Part shown: piece by piece, positions 28,563-37,739 of the stretch | How the letters are laid out: every line of letters starts with the position of its first letter | How positions within the stretch are numbered: the stretch's first letter is position 1 | Source of the DNA: Arthrobacter sp. ok362 | Lineage (GTDB): Bacteria; Actinomycetota; Actinomycetes; Actinomycetales; Micrococcaceae | Direction of reading: 5' to 3' | DNA: 64,000 nucleotides | NCBI RefSeq assembly: GCF_900102785.1 | Contig: NZ_FNGC01000001.1 | Span: 35,916-99,915 of the forward strand | Position numbers and translations under genes: made by a program | Notes under the pieces: generated by a model | Database searches by the model: none | Told to the model about the DNA's origin: nothing | What the model saw: only the letters and a program-made list of their open reading frames with translations

Positions 28563-28702
28563 GGCTTCCGCGGTGGTTGGGCCGGGCCCCGGCGGGCCCA
28601 ACCGCCGCAGGATTCCGCACGTATCACCGCCGGCGGGCATAACGGAACGGATACGTCAGGAGTTTTTACGAAAAGACTCTTTCATAGTTTGCGGGGATCC
28701 AC

Positions 28703-28708
28703 TACCGT
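28703..28708 (+). promoter_or_regulatory. -10 box TACCGT before the ABC exporter
   Basis: TACCGT with a 7-nt gap to GTG 28716, matching the leaderless pattern; supports that start over the TTG at 28689 and GTG at 28746. Confidence 0.45.
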
Positions 28709-28715
28709 AGTGCGG

Positions 28716-29693
28716 GTGTCCGAACTTGCCTCTAAAGAATCACCCGTGAGCAGCCCCTCTGACGCCGCTCTCCAGTACGTCATCACCGCCGAAAACCTCA
28801 CCAAACGCTACGGCGACGTCACCGCCGTCGACGGTATCTCCTTCCGTGTCCCCGCCGGGGAAGCCTTCGGCTTGCTGGGCCCCAACGGCGCCGGCAAGTC
28901 CACCACGATGAAGATGATCGGCGGGGTCTCGCAGCGCACCTCCGGCAGCCTGAGCATCATGGGCCTGGACCCCGAACAGCACGGGCCGGAAGTCCGCGCC
29001 CACCTGGGCGTAGTGCCGCAGCAGGACAACCTGGACGAGGAACTGAAAGTCCGGGACAACCTGCTGGTGTACGGCCGCTACTTCGGCCTGCCCATGAGCT
29101 ACCTCAAACCCAAGGCCGACGAGCTGCTCGAATTCGCCCAGCTTACGGACAAGGCCAAGTCCAAAGTGGACGCCCTGTCCGGGGGCATGAAGCGCCGCCT
29201 GACAATCGCCCGCTCGCTCATCAACGAGCCGCGGATCCTGCTGCTGGACGAACCGACCACGGGTCTGGACCCGCAGGCGCGGCACATCCTCTGGGACCGG
29301 CTGTTCCGGCTCAAGGAACAGGGCGTCACCCTGATCCTCACGACGCACTACATGGACGAGGCCGAGCAGCTGTGCGACCGCCTGATCGTAGTGGACAAGG
29401 GCAAGATCATGGCCGAAGGATCTCCGGCCAGCCTGATCCGCGAATACTCCACCCGGGAGGTCCTTGAACTGCGCTTCGGCTCGGAGCGCAATGCGAGCGT
29501 CGGCGCGGAGCTCGACGGCATCGGCGAACGCCTCGAGACCCTGCCGGACCGGGTGCTCATCTACGCCCACGACGGCGAGGCCGCCCTGGAGCAGGTCACC
29601 GCCCGGGGCCTGCGGCCCGTCACCTCGCTGGTCCGCCGCTCCTCGCTCGAAGACGTCTTCCTGCGCCTGACCGGCAGGAGCCTAGTTGACTAA
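28716..29693 (+). CDS. DrrA-type ABC exporter ATPase
   Basis: A 325-residue ATPase of the daunorubicin-resistance (ABC-2) class. Motifs: Walker A GPNGAGKST, signature LSGGMKRRL, Walker B ILLLDEPTTGLDPQ, then TTHYMDEAEQL, and the C-terminal DrrA-like tail (SSLEDVFLRLTGRSL). Drives export by the two permeases that follow. Start is uncertain among 28689 (TTG), 28716 (GTG) and 28746 (GTG); 28716 fits the leaderless pattern. The stop codon overlaps the next start (TTGACTAA). Confidence 0.9.
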   Translation: MSELASKESPVSSPSDAALQYVITAENLTKRYGDVTAVDGISFRVPAGEAFGLLGPNGAGKSTTMKMIGGVSQRTSGSLSIMGLDPEQHGPEVRAHLGVVPQQDNLDEELKVRDNLLVYGRYFGLPMSYLKPKADELLEFAQLTDKAKSKVDALSGGMKRRLTIARSLINEPRILLLDEPTTGLDPQARHILWDRLFRLKEQGVTLILTTHYMDEAEQLCDRLIVVDKGKIMAEGSPASLIREYSTREVLELRFGSERNASVGAELDGIGERLETLPDRVLIYAHDGEAALEQVTARGLRPVTSLVRRSSLEDVFLRLTGRSLVD

Positions 29694-30561
29694 GAAAGCA
29701 GAGTTGGCAATACAGGCGGCCACGACGGCGGCGGCGCCGGTCCTGCGCGCGCACTCGCCGGAAGTCTCGGCCGCCCGCGCCCGCCGCTGGGGCGCCTTCT
29801 TCTACGCCGAGCAGGTTCTCCGCGTCATGAAGGGCTACGGCTGGACCATCGTCATGTATGGCGTGGGCCAGCCGGTGGCCTACCTGTTCGCGATGGGCGT
29901 TGGCCTGGCCACGCTGGTGCAGGCCAACGGCGCCGGCGTATTCGGCGGGGTCAGCTACCTGACGTTCATCGCGCCGGCCCTGCTGATCTCGTCGGCCGTC
30001 ATGACGGCCGCCAACGAGTTCACGTTTCCTGTGATGGACGGCTTCAAATGGCGGCGCGTCTACTACGGCCCGCACGCCTCGCCGCTGACCCCGGAGCAGA
30101 TCGCCGGCGGCCAGATCATCGCCGTCACCGTCCGCTTCCTGCTGCAGTCGGCCATCTACTGCGCCGTGGTTGCGCTGTTTGGCGCCTCACCCGGCGCCTG
30201 GGGCTGGGTTTCGATCCTCATCGCCACGCTCGCCGGCCTGTCCTTTGGCCTGCCGCTCATGGCCTACGCGGCCACCATCAAGGAAGACCGGGGCCAGTTC
30301 GCCATGGTCATGCGGTTCATCGTCATGCCGCTGTTCCTGTTCTCCGGCACGTTCTTCCCGCTGGACACGCTTCCCCTCGGCGTCCGCTGGATCGGCTGGA
30401 TCTCACCGATCTGGCACGGAACGGAACTTGGCCGCGTGGTCAGCTACGGCTATGAGGAAGAGCCGTGGCTCACCATCGTCCACCTCGTCTTCCTGCTGGG
30501 CCTGGCGGCTGTCGGCTGGGTCCTGACCAAACGCCAGTTCGCCAAAAGGATGGCCTCATGA
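29686..30561 (+). CDS. ABC-2 type exporter permease, first subunit
   Basis: A 291-residue ABC-2 membrane protein (DrrB class), about six hydrophobic helices, with the family C-terminal motif MPLFLFSGTFFPLDTLP (about 205-221) and a preceding ISPIWHGTELGR. TTG start lies 5 bases before the ATPase stop codon, so translation is coupled. Pairs with the permease at 30558. Substrate unknown; lipids or drugs are usual for the class. Confidence 0.9.
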   Translation: MTKKAELAIQAATTAAAPVLRAHSPEVSAARARRWGAFFYAEQVLRVMKGYGWTIVMYGVGQPVAYLFAMGVGLATLVQANGAGVFGGVSYLTFIAPALLISSAVMTAANEFTFPVMDGFKWRRVYYGPHASPLTPEQIAGGQIIAVTVRFLLQSAIYCAVVALFGASPGAWGWVSILIATLAGLSFGLPLMAYAATIKEDRGQFAMVMRFIVMPLFLFSGTFFPLDTLPLGVRWIGWISPIWHGTELGRVVSYGYEEEPWLTIVHLVFLLGLAAVGWVLTKRQFAKRMAS

Positions 30562-31406
30562 GCGTCCTGACCGGAAATTTCAACGCAGGGGACCACAGCG
30601 TCACGGAAGCCGCACGCCGCCGGCGCTTCGGGCCCATCTACTCCCGGAACGTCCGCGCCGTCGTCGCCCGCGGGCTCATGGCCACCAAGAGCAGCAACTG
30701 GATGGTCATGGTCTCCGGGTTCTTCGAACCCGTGCTGTACCTGATCTCCATGGGCGTGGGACTGGGCGCCATTGTCGGTTCCGTCCAGGGTCCGGGCGGG
30801 CAGGAGATCAGCTACGCCGCATACATCGCGCCCGCACTGCTGGCCGTGTCCGCCATGAACGGCGCCGTGTATGACTCCACCTGGAATGTCTTCTTCAAGA
30901 TGAACTTCGCCAAGCTGTACCAGGGCATGCTCTACACCTCGCTGGGGCCGCTGGATGTCGCCATGGGCGAAATCTTCCTGGCCCTGCTGCGCGGGGCCAT
31001 GTACGCCACCGGCTTCACAGCCGTGATGGGCCTGATGGGCCTCATCACCACTCCGTGGGCCATCCTGATGATCCCGGCCTCGGTGCTGATCGCCTTTGGC
31101 TTCGCGAGCTTCGGCATGGGGATCACGAGCTTCATGAAGACGTTCCAGCAGATGGACTGGATCAACTTCGTGATGCTGCCGATGTTCCTCTTCAGCGCCA
31201 CGTTCTACCCGCTCAGCGTCTACCCGCAGTCCATCCAGTGGTTCATCCAGGCCATGCCTCTCTGGCACGGTGTGGAACTGCTGCGCCAGATCAGCGTGGG
31301 TGTGTTCACCCCGGCCACCGCCGTGCACATCGGCTACTACCTCGTCATGATTGCCCTCGGCGTCCTGCTCACAACGAGCCGCCTGCGCAAGCTGTTCCTC
31401 AAATAA
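30558..31406 (+). CDS. ABC-2 type exporter permease, second subunit
   Basis: A 282-residue homologue of the preceding permease with the same closing block (MLPMFLFSATFYPLSVYP, AMPLWHGVELLRQ), so the pair arose by duplication and likely forms a heterodimeric channel. ATG overlaps the upstream stop (ATGA at 30558). Last gene of the three-gene operon. Confidence 0.9.
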   Translation: MSVLTGNFNAGDHSVTEAARRRRFGPIYSRNVRAVVARGLMATKSSNWMVMVSGFFEPVLYLISMGVGLGAIVGSVQGPGGQEISYAAYIAPALLAVSAMNGAVYDSTWNVFFKMNFAKLYQGMLYTSLGPLDVAMGEIFLALLRGAMYATGFTAVMGLMGLITTPWAILMIPASVLIAFGFASFGMGITSFMKTFQQMDWINFVMLPMFLFSATFYPLSVYPQSIQWFIQAMPLWHGVELLRQISVGVFTPATAVHIGYYLVMIALGVLLTTSRLRKLFLK

Positions 31407-31451
31407 GGGCCGCGGCCGACCACCGCCCATTCCCCAAGTTAAGGAGATCCC

Positions 31452-31808
31452 ATGATCGGCAAATGGCACGCACTCGTGATCGACTGCGAGCATCCGGACA
31501 CCCTTGCAGGCTTCTACCAGGAGCTGCTGGGCATGATCCGGGTACAGGAAGACGCGGATTGGATCTCGATCGGTGACGCCGCCGACCGGCCCGCCGTCGC
31601 CTTCCAGCGCGTCGAACGGCTGGTCCGCCCGCAGTGGCCCGACGCCGAGCATCCGCAGCAGATGCACGTGGATGTCATGGTTGGGGACCTCGACGCCGGC
31701 GAGGCCGAGGTCCTCCGGCTCGGCGCCACGCGCCAAAGGGGCGGCGGAAAATCCTTCCGCGTCTACACGGACCCCAGCGGGCACCCGTTCTGCTTGGTCT
31801 TGTCCTAG
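31452..31808 (+). CDS. VOC (glyoxalase/dioxygenase-like) family protein
   Basis: A 118-residue protein of the vicinal-oxygen-chelate fold, with paired beta-alpha-beta units; His6 (KWHALVID), His72 (QQMHVDV) and the end motif YTDPSGHPFCLV are family features. AAGGAG is six bases before the ATG. Function not predictable; many such proteins modify or bind small toxins and metabolites. Confidence 0.85.
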   Translation: MIGKWHALVIDCEHPDTLAGFYQELLGMIRVQEDADWISIGDAADRPAVAFQRVERLVRPQWPDAEHPQQMHVDVMVGDLDAGEAEVLRLGATRQRGGGKSFRVYTDPSGHPFCLVLS

Positions 31809-31913
31809 GGGCCCGTCCTTTCGGCGGGGCCGGCGGGCGCAGACCGCCCGCAGGCCGGCCCCGCTGCCCGTTCGCCCGGGGTGGAAGCGCAGCCGTGGGC
31901 CGGTCCCGTTTGC

Positions 31914-31919
31914 GATAAT
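31914..31919 (+). promoter_or_regulatory. -10 box GATAAT, leaderless start
   Basis: GATAAT followed by a 6-nt gap to ATG 31926. Confidence 0.55.
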
Positions 31920-31925
31920 GGGCTC

Positions 31926-32495
31926 ATGCAATCTCTGGGTAGCTCCTCGTCCACGTCCAACGACAGCTCGGCCAGGGGCCGGTTCTCCATGTTCCGCATC
32001 AGCGGACCGGGGCTGCTGGTCTTCATCATCGCGTTCGTGGTGGCCGTGATCTTCGCGGCCAACCAGAACGACGTCGTGGGCTGGATCGTGGCGATCATCG
32101 CCGGCTTCTGGCTGGCGCTGGCCTCCTTCGTGGTGTTCAGCATCCAGAAGGCCGCGAAGAAGGCCGGGGCCAGGCTGAACGAGGCCCAGAACGCCTTCAA
32201 CGCCGCGGCCGGGCGGCCGCCGGCGGCAGGCAGCGCTGACCAGGGCGGCACCCGCGTAGTCAGCGAACGCCGCGAATCGGACGGCGTCCGTGACATGAAG
32301 CTCGACCACTCCTTCAAGATCGTCCAGGTCCAGATCCGCGTCATCGAGCAGGAGCGCGCGAAGGGCGAGGCCGCGGACCGCGACACGATCAGCCGTGCCC
32401 TGGAGACCATCGAGATCACCGCCACCAACGCGCGGGACATGATCAAATCCTCGGGCGGCGACGACGCACCCGTTAGCGGAACCATCATCGACTAG
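31926..32495 (+). CDS. Membrane protein with two hydrophobic helices
   Basis: A 189-residue protein of no family I recognise with confidence. A polar Ser-rich N-terminus is followed by two adjacent hydrophobic helices (about 24-68: GLLVFIIAFVVAVIFAANQN... and WIVAIIAGFWLALASFVVFS), then an amphipathic, Ala/Lys-rich helical domain (about 70-180) with a predicted coiled coil, probably cytoplasmic. The two-helix hairpin recalls LapA-like proteins. Leaderless start; the longer frame from 31881 is not favoured. Its stop codon TAG is also the first part of the -10 box of the next gene. Confidence 0.75.
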   Translation: MQSLGSSSSTSNDSSARGRFSMFRISGPGLLVFIIAFVVAVIFAANQNDVVGWIVAIIAGFWLALASFVVFSIQKAAKKAGARLNEAQNAFNAAAGRPPAAGSADQGGTRVVSERRESDGVRDMKLDHSFKIVQVQIRVIEQERAKGEAADRDTISRALETIEITATNARDMIKSSGGDDAPVSGTIID

Positions 32496-32498
32496 AGT
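32493..32498 (+). promoter_or_regulatory. -10 box TAGAGT, leaderless exonuclease III
   Basis: TAGAGT, 7 nt before GTG 32506, overlapping the stop codon (TAG at 32493-32495) of the preceding gene. Confidence 0.55.
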
Positions 32499-32505
32499 GG
32501 ATCGC

Positions 32506-33339
32506 GTGAGCTCGGCATTGAAGAAGGACCACCTTCGCATCGCGTCAGTCAACGTCAACGGCCTGCGTGCCGCCTACAAGAAGGGCATGGCGGAGTGGCT
32601 TGAGCCGCGCGAGGTAGACATTTTGTGCCTCCAGGAGGTCCGTGCGCCCGATGCGGTCGTTGCGGAACTGCTCGGTGAGGGTTGGTACATCCTCCACGCC
32701 GAGGCTGAGGCCAAGGGACGCGCCGGCGTTGCCATCGCCTCTCGCGAAGAGCCCGTCGCAACCCGGGTGGGCATCGGCGATGACTTCTTCGCCACCACCG
32801 GACGCTGGGTCGAGGCGGACTACACCGTGCGCGATGCAGCCGGGGAAGCTTCACGACTGACCGTTGCGAGCGCCTACGTGCACTCGGGCGAGGCCGGCAC
32901 TCCCAAACAGGACGATAAGTTCCGTTTCCTCGACGTCATGGTCAAGCGCCTGCCCGAACTCACCAAACACAGTGACCACGCGCTGGTGGTGGGCGACCTC
33001 AACGTCGGCCACACGGAGCTGGACATCAGGAACTGGAAGGGCAACGTGAAACGTGCCGGCTTCCTGCCGGAGGAGAGGGCCTATTTTGACCGCTTCTTCG
33101 GCGAAGAAATCGGCTGGAAGGATGTTCACAGGGGCCTGGCGGGTAACGTCGACGGCCCCTACACTTGGTGGTCGCAGCGGGGCCAGGCCTTCGACAACGA
33201 CACCGGCTGGCGCATCGATTACCACATGGCCACGCCCGCTCTCGCTGCTGCCGCAGTGTCAGCCGTTGTTGACCGGGCAGCGTCCTGGGACACACGCTTC
33301 TCCGACCACGCCCCGCTGGTAGTGGACTACCGGCTCTAG
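32506..33339 (+). CDS. xth: Exodeoxyribonuclease III
   Basis: DNA repair enzyme: AP endonuclease and 3'-5' exonuclease of base-excision repair. A 277-residue endonuclease/exonuclease/phosphatase-fold protein with the metal and catalytic motifs ASVNVNGLRAA, LCLQEVRAP (metal Glu), VGDLNVGHTELDIRNWKGN (catalytic Asp/Asn), and SDHAPLVVDY (final His). GTG 32506 with a 7-nt gap from TAGAGT is chosen over the GTG at 32497. trpS follows after 21 bp. Confidence 0.92.
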   Translation: MSSALKKDHLRIASVNVNGLRAAYKKGMAEWLEPREVDILCLQEVRAPDAVVAELLGEGWYILHAEAEAKGRAGVAIASREEPVATRVGIGDDFFATTGRWVEADYTVRDAAGEASRLTVASAYVHSGEAGTPKQDDKFRFLDVMVKRLPELTKHSDHALVVGDLNVGHTELDIRNWKGNVKRAGFLPEERAYFDRFFGEEIGWKDVHRGLAGNVDGPYTWWSQRGQAFDNDTGWRIDYHMATPALAAAAVSAVVDRAASWDTRFSDHAPLVVDYRL

Positions 33340-33360
33340 AGTCCGAAGGTTTTTATCAAC

Positions 33361-34404
33361 ATGACTAGCTCAACCGTTGCTGCCGCTCAGAAGCGCATTC
33401 TCTCCGGCGCCAAGCCCACCGCGGATTCCCTGCACCTGGGCAACTACATCGGTGCCGTGCGCAACTGGGTGGACATGCAGTCCGAATACGACGCCGTGTT
33501 CTTCATCCCGGACCTCCACGCCATTACTGTCGACTTTGAGCCGTCCGAGTTGGCAAACCGGACCCGTGTGGTGGCGGCTCAGTACATTGCGGCCGGGATC
33601 GATCCCGACAAGTCCATCTTCTTCGTGCAGTCACATGTTCCCGAACACGCACAGCTGGCCTGGGCACTGAACTGCATCACGGGATTCGGCGAGGCATCCC
33701 GCATGACGCAATTCAAGGACAAGACCCAGAGGTCTGGCGCGGAAGCCGCGACCCTGGGCCTCTTCGCCTATCCGACCCTCATGGCAGCCGACATCCTGCT
33801 GTACCAGACCGACCTGGTGCCGGTGGGAGAGGACCAGCGCCAGCACCTTGAGTTGACCCGCAACCTGGCGCAGCGCTTCAACACGCGCTTCGGGGAGACA
33901 TTCACGGTGCCGGAGGCGACCATCCTCAAGGCCAGCGCCAAGATTTACGACCTCCAAAACCCTGCGGTCAAGATGTCCAAGACGGGCGAGTCACCCAACG
34001 GATCCATCCAGCTGCTCGAAGACCCCAAGCTCGCGGCCAAACGCATCAAGTCCGCCGTGACCGATGCCGGAACGGAGATCCGCTTTGATCCTGAAGGCAA
34101 GCCCGGCGTCTCCAACCTGCTGACCATCTATTCGACGCTGACCGGTAAGCCCGTGGCTGAGCTGGAAGCCGAGTACCAGGGCAAAATGTACGGACACCTT
34201 AAGACGGATCTGGCCGAGGTGATGGTCGAATTCCTCACGCCGCTGCGGAACCGCACCAACGAGCTGATGGCCGATCCCGCGGAGCTGGACCGGCTCCTGG
34301 CCCAAGGCGCGGAGCGTGCCCGCGAGATTGCCTCAGTCACGCTTGCCCGGGTCTACGAGCGGATGGGCTTCCTGCCGTCCCTCAGCTTGGCCGGAGTCCG
34401 CTAG
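33361..34404 (+). CDS. trpS: Tryptophan--tRNA ligase
   Basis: Charges tRNA-Trp. A 347-residue class I synthetase with [17 protein letters not shown] (HIGH-like HLGN, about 14-30) and KMSKS as [13 protein letters not shown] (about 203). Full family length. GAAGG lies 11 bases before the ATG. Confidence 0.97.
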   Translation: MTSSTVAAAQKRILSGAKPTADSLHLGNYIGAVRNWVDMQSEYDAVFFIPDLHAITVDFEPSELANRTRVVAAQYIAAGIDPDKSIFFVQSHVPEHAQLAWALNCITGFGEASRMTQFKDKTQRSGAEAATLGLFAYPTLMAADILLYQTDLVPVGEDQRQHLELTRNLAQRFNTRFGETFTVPEATILKASAKIYDLQNPAVKMSKTGESPNGSIQLLEDPKLAAKRIKSAVTDAGTEIRFDPEGKPGVSNLLTIYSTLTGKPVAELEAEYQGKMYGHLKTDLAEVMVEFLTPLRNRTNELMADPAELDRLLAQGAERAREIASVTLARVYERMGFLPSLSLAGVR

Positions 34405-34408
34405 GTCA

Positions 34409-35017
34409 ATGTCCTCCGTCAGCAAAGTCACCGCGAAAGCCGCCACGTCGAACGGACAGCGCAGCGAAGGCATCAGCATCGGTGTGATCCTGAGGTTCCC
34501 GGCGGACATCGCTGAGGAGCTCCAGCGCTGGCGGGCATCCTTCGGGGACCCGATGGCCGCCGTCGTCCCGGCCCACATCACGCTGGTCACCACCACCATG
34601 ACGCAGGACTGGGACGCGACCCAACGCCATGTACGGGACGTGGCGAGCAGGCAGGAGCCTTTCACGGTGACCATCGCGGGGACCGGGTCTTTCCGGCCGG
34701 TGTCTCCGGTGGTCTTCCTGAACGTCGAGGACGGCTTCGGAGACTGCGTGAACCTGCACCGCCAGTTGCAGTCCGGCCCGCTGGAGCGGGAACTGCCGTT
34801 CGGCTACCATCCGCACGTTACTGTCGCCCACGACGTCGCCCCGGAAAGCCTCGACGAGGCCGAAACGGTCCTCAAGGACTACAGGGCCACGTTCCCTGTG
34901 GCTAGCATGGGACTTTACGAGCACGACGACAACGGCATCTGGCAGCTACGGGAAGAGCTTGACTTTGGGACCAAACCTGACCACAGAGGCCCGGACGGCA
35001 CCGCAGACGCCCGATAA
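34409..35017 (+). CDS. 2'-5' RNA ligase/phosphodiesterase-fold protein
   Basis: A 202-residue 2H-phosphoesterase-type protein. The two H-x-T/S motifs are AHITLV (about 52-57) and HPHVTVAH (about 135-142), spaced as in LigT/ThpR proteins, which open or join 2',5'-type RNA phosphates or cyclic phosphates. No clear substrate. Starts 4 bp after trpS and overlaps the YihY-type gene by 59 bp. Confidence 0.85.
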   Translation: MSSVSKVTAKAATSNGQRSEGISIGVILRFPADIAEELQRWRASFGDPMAAVVPAHITLVTTTMTQDWDATQRHVRDVASRQEPFTVTIAGTGSFRPVSPVVFLNVEDGFGDCVNLHRQLQSGPLERELPFGYHPHVTVAHDVAPESLDEAETVLKDYRATFPVASMGLYEHDDNGIWQLREELDFGTKPDHRGPDGTADAR

Positions 35018-36128
35018 GCCGCCGCTTCCCACCGATCTGGCCGGGCTGAAACTGGAAGTCATCCGCAAGAGGGTCGAGTGGGGAAGGATTCGACGCTCCG
35101 GGGGCGGATGGATCGGGTCGCTGATGGCCATGGTGGCGTGGCTGCTGGCCCGCGTCAACACGCTGTTACCGGCGCGCGCGTACGCGCACTACCTCCGCCA
35201 GCACGGCCCGCTGTTGAGTGCCGGCATCGGGTTCAGGATGTTCTTCTCCATCACGGGCCTGTTGGCCACCGGATTCTCCATCGCCGGCATCGTCCTCAGC
35301 GGGCATCCGGCCCTGCTGGACCAGATCATCAAGAGTGTGGCCGCCGCCGCGCCGGGCCTCTTGAAGGTGAACGGCAACCCGGGGCTGGTTGATCCCCAGG
35401 AACTGCTGAACCCCACCAGCCTGGGCTGGGCAGCCGGGATCGCCGCTGTGGTGACGGTGTTCACGTCCCTGGGCTGGATCAGCGGCATCCGCGACGGAGT
35501 GCGGGGCATGATGCAGGTCGGCCCATTGCTGATGAATCCGATCCTGCAGATCCTCAAGGACGTCGGCACACTGCTCCTGATGGGAGTGGCCCTGGTGATC
35601 AGCTCCGCAGCCTCACTGATATTCGGTACGGCCGCGGGATGGGTGACCGAGCAGCTAGGCCTTGATCCGTTGGTAGCAGGGCCCCTGACGACCTCCATCA
35701 CGATCCTCGTGCCGCTGCTGCTCGGTTGGGGTACCGCCCTGATCATGTACCGGGTGGCCGCCGGGCTGAAACCGGCCCGGCGCTCACTGCTGGAAGGGAC
35801 CAGTCTCGCCGCGGTGGGCGCAACCGTTCTGCAGATCTTCAGCACCCAGCTGCTGGCCAGTGCCGGCAAGAACCCCATTCTGGCGCCTTTCGCCATCATC
35901 ATCGGCCTGCTGATCTGGTTCAACCTGGTCAGCCAGGTCTATGTGATCTGCGCCGCGTGGGTGGCGATCCGGGAGAAGGACCTTGAGACCGAGCCCGCCA
36001 CCGCGACCACCGGCTGGGGTGCCCGTCAGGTCCAGCCGGGCAAGACGCCGGTAGAGCCCCGGGCCCGCCGGAGGTCGCTGTCCACCGCGTTCAGGCGTCG
36101 AGGTACTGGTCGGCCCACGCCGAAATAA
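34959..36128 (+). CDS. YihY/BrkB-like membrane protein
   Basis: A 389-residue inner-membrane protein of the YihY/virulence factor BrkB family, function unknown. About six membrane helices lie between residues 85 and 335; the N- and C-terminal tails are basic and cytoplasmic. The start is a TTG (34959 or 34965) within the preceding gene; GGGAAGA precedes it. The last 38 bp overlap the alpha/beta hydrolase gene on the other strand. Confidence 0.85.
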   Translation: MTLGPNLTTEARTAPQTPDKPPLPTDLAGLKLEVIRKRVEWGRIRRSGGGWIGSLMAMVAWLLARVNTLLPARAYAHYLRQHGPLLSAGIGFRMFFSITGLLATGFSIAGIVLSGHPALLDQIIKSVAAAAPGLLKVNGNPGLVDPQELLNPTSLGWAAGIAAVVTVFTSLGWISGIRDGVRGMMQVGPLLMNPILQILKDVGTLLLMGVALVISSAASLIFGTAAGWVTEQLGLDPLVAGPLTTSITILVPLLLGWGTALIMYRVAAGLKPARRSLLEGTSLAAVGATVLQIFSTQLLASAGKNPILAPFAIIIGLLIWFNLVSQVYVICAAWVAIREKDLETEPATATTGWGARQVQPGKTPVEPRARRRSLSTAFRRRGTGRPTPK

Positions 36129-36855
36129 TCTTCGCCGCACGGGCCGCCTGGCCCTTGCCCGTCAGGAGGTGGTCGCTGCCCTCCAGCGAGACGAAGCTGC
36201 GCGGGTGGCGTGCGGTCTGGAAGATGGTGCTGGCGTTTTCGATCCCCACCGTGTTGTCGGTGGGGGAGTGCAGCACCATGAGCGGCTTGTGCAGCTGATG
36301 GATGCAGTCCGTGAGGTCGGCGTTTTCGAGGTCCTCGACGAAGTGCCGGCGGATCTGAACCCGCTTGCCGCCAAGGTCCACCTCGGCGCTTCCGTCGCTC
36401 AGGATCCGGTCCAGCGCCGCGTCAAAGACGTGGGCCACGTGTTTTGGGGAGAAGGGTGCCCCCACCGTGGCCACGGCCTTGAGCTCCGGGATCTGCCGTG
36501 CGGCGGACAGGACGGCCGCGCCGCCGAACGAGTGGCCCACGAGCAAGGACACGCGCCGCTCCGAGTCCCGCATGAATTCGGCGGCCTTGACGGTGTCGGC
36601 CACCTTGTGGCTGAAGGATCCCTCCGACCACATTCCCGCGGACTCGCCGAGCCCCAGGTTGTCGAACCGGAGCATCCCCACGCCGTTGTCCGCTAGGGCC
36701 TTGCACATCCGCGAGGCCGAGGGGCTGTCCTTGCCCAGGGTGAAGCCGTGCGAAAACACGCCCCAGCCCTTCACCGGCCCCTCCGGGACGTCGATGATGC
36801 CGGAGAGCAGTTCGCCGGTGGAACCCTGGAAAGAGACTTTTTCTGAGCGGGACAC
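36091..36855 (-). CDS. Alpha/beta hydrolase (esterase-like)
   Basis: A 254-residue alpha/beta-hydrolase: oxyanion region FSHGFTLGKDSPSASRM, nucleophile elbow GHSFGGAA (Ser about 108), Asp in LHSPTDNTVG (about 206) and His in EGSDHLL (about 235). GTG 36855 has AAAGGGG five bases upstream. A long frame to 37113 lies in the terminator and sdhB and is not real. Likely a monocistronic esterase or peptidase-like enzyme; substrate unknown. Confidence 0.88.
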   Translation of the reverse strand: MSRSEKVSFQGSTGELLSGIIDVPEGPVKGWGVFSHGFTLGKDSPSASRMCKALADNGVGMLRFDNLGLGESAGMWSEGSFSHKVADTVKAAEFMRDSERRVSLLVGHSFGGAAVLSAARQIPELKAVATVGAPFSPKHVAHVFDAALDRILSDGSAEVDLGGKRVQIRRHFVEDLENADLTDCIHQLHKPLMVLHSPTDNTVGIENASTIFQTARHPRSFVSLEGSDHLLTGKGQAARAAKIISAWADQYLDA

Positions 36856-36880
36856 GGTGTCCCCTTTCGTGTGAGGGGGA

Positions 36881-36930
36881 AAACGACGACGGCGCCCCCA
36901 CCCAAAAGGTGAGAGGCGCCGTCGTCGTTT
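36881..36930. terminator. Strong bidirectional terminator after sdhB
   Basis: Perfect 16-bp stem (arms 36881-36896 and 36915-36930) with A/T runs at both ends. Ends the sdh operon and insulates the hydrolase gene. Confidence 0.9.
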
Positions 36931-36955
36931 TTCTCTTGGTTCTGCCGAGCTGTTG

Positions 36956-37738
36956 TTAGACCTTGCGGGACAAAATGGCCTGCTTGACCTCGGCGATTGC
37001 CTGCGTGACCTGGATGCCGCGGGGGCATGCTTCGGTGCAGTTGAAGGTGGTGCGGCAGCGCCACACGCCTTCCTTGTCGTTGAGGATCTCCAGGCGCATG
37101 TCACCGGCGTCATCGCGGGAATCGAAGATGAAGCGGTGCGCGTTGACGATCGCGGCCGGGCCGAAGTACTGGCCGTCGGTCCAGAACACCGGGCAGGACG
37201 AGGTGCACGCGGCGCACAGGATGCACTTGGTGGTGTCGTCGAACCGTTCGCGGTCCTCGGCGGACTGCAGGCGTTCCTTGGTGGGTTCGTGGCCGCGGTT
37301 GATCAGGAAGGGCATGACTTCACGGAAGGACTGGAAGAACGGCTCCATGTCCACGATCAGGTCCTTCTCCACCGGCAGGCCCTTGATCGGCTCGACCGTG
37401 ATGGGCTTGGACGTGTCCAGGTCCTTCAGCAGGGTCTTGCAGGCGAGGCGGTTGCGCCCGTTGATGCGCATGGCATCGGAGCCGCAGACGCCGTGGGCGC
37501 AGGAGCGGCGGAAGGAGACGCTGCCGTCCATCTCCCACTTGATCTTGTGCAGGGCGTCCAGGACACGGTCGGTGCCGTACATGGTGACCTTGAAGTCGTC
37601 CCACGTGGCGTCCTCGGAGACCTCCGGGTTGTAGCGGCGCACGCGCAGCGTGACGTCGAAGGACGGGATCTCCCCGCCGCCGCCGACGCCGGCGGGCAGT
37701 TCGATCTTGGATGCTGGCTCAGCGAGTTCAGCGCTCAT
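36956..37738 (-). CDS. sdhB: Succinate dehydrogenase iron-sulfur subunit
   Basis: Passes electrons from SdhA flavin to quinone. 260 residues; [2Fe-2S] motif CAHGVCGSDA with a later Cys, and the ferredoxin clusters CAACTSSCPVFW and CTEACPRGI are present. Last gene of sdhCDAB, 1 bp after the sdhA stop. Strong terminator follows. Confidence 0.96.
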   Translation of the reverse strand: MSAELAEPASKIELPAGVGGGGEIPSFDVTLRVRRYNPEVSEDATWDDFKVTMYGTDRVLDALHKIKWEMDGSVSFRRSCAHGVCGSDAMRINGRNRLACKTLLKDLDTSKPITVEPIKGLPVEKDLIVDMEPFFQSFREVMPFLINRGHEPTKERLQSAEDRERFDDTTKCILCAACTSSCPVFWTDGQYFGPAAIVNAHRFIFDSRDDAGDMRLEILNDKEGVWRCRTTFNCTEACPRGIQVTQAIAEVKQAILSRKV

Positions 37739-37739
37739 C

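Noticed and set aside
26358..28640. Long open frame (760 codons) antisense to glyA and folD
   Set aside because: Both sense genes are secure and full length; the antisense frame has no family sequence.
30450..32558. Long open frame (702 codons) on the minus strand
   Set aside because: Antisense to the permeases, VOC and membrane protein genes; His/Gly/Asp-rich shadow.
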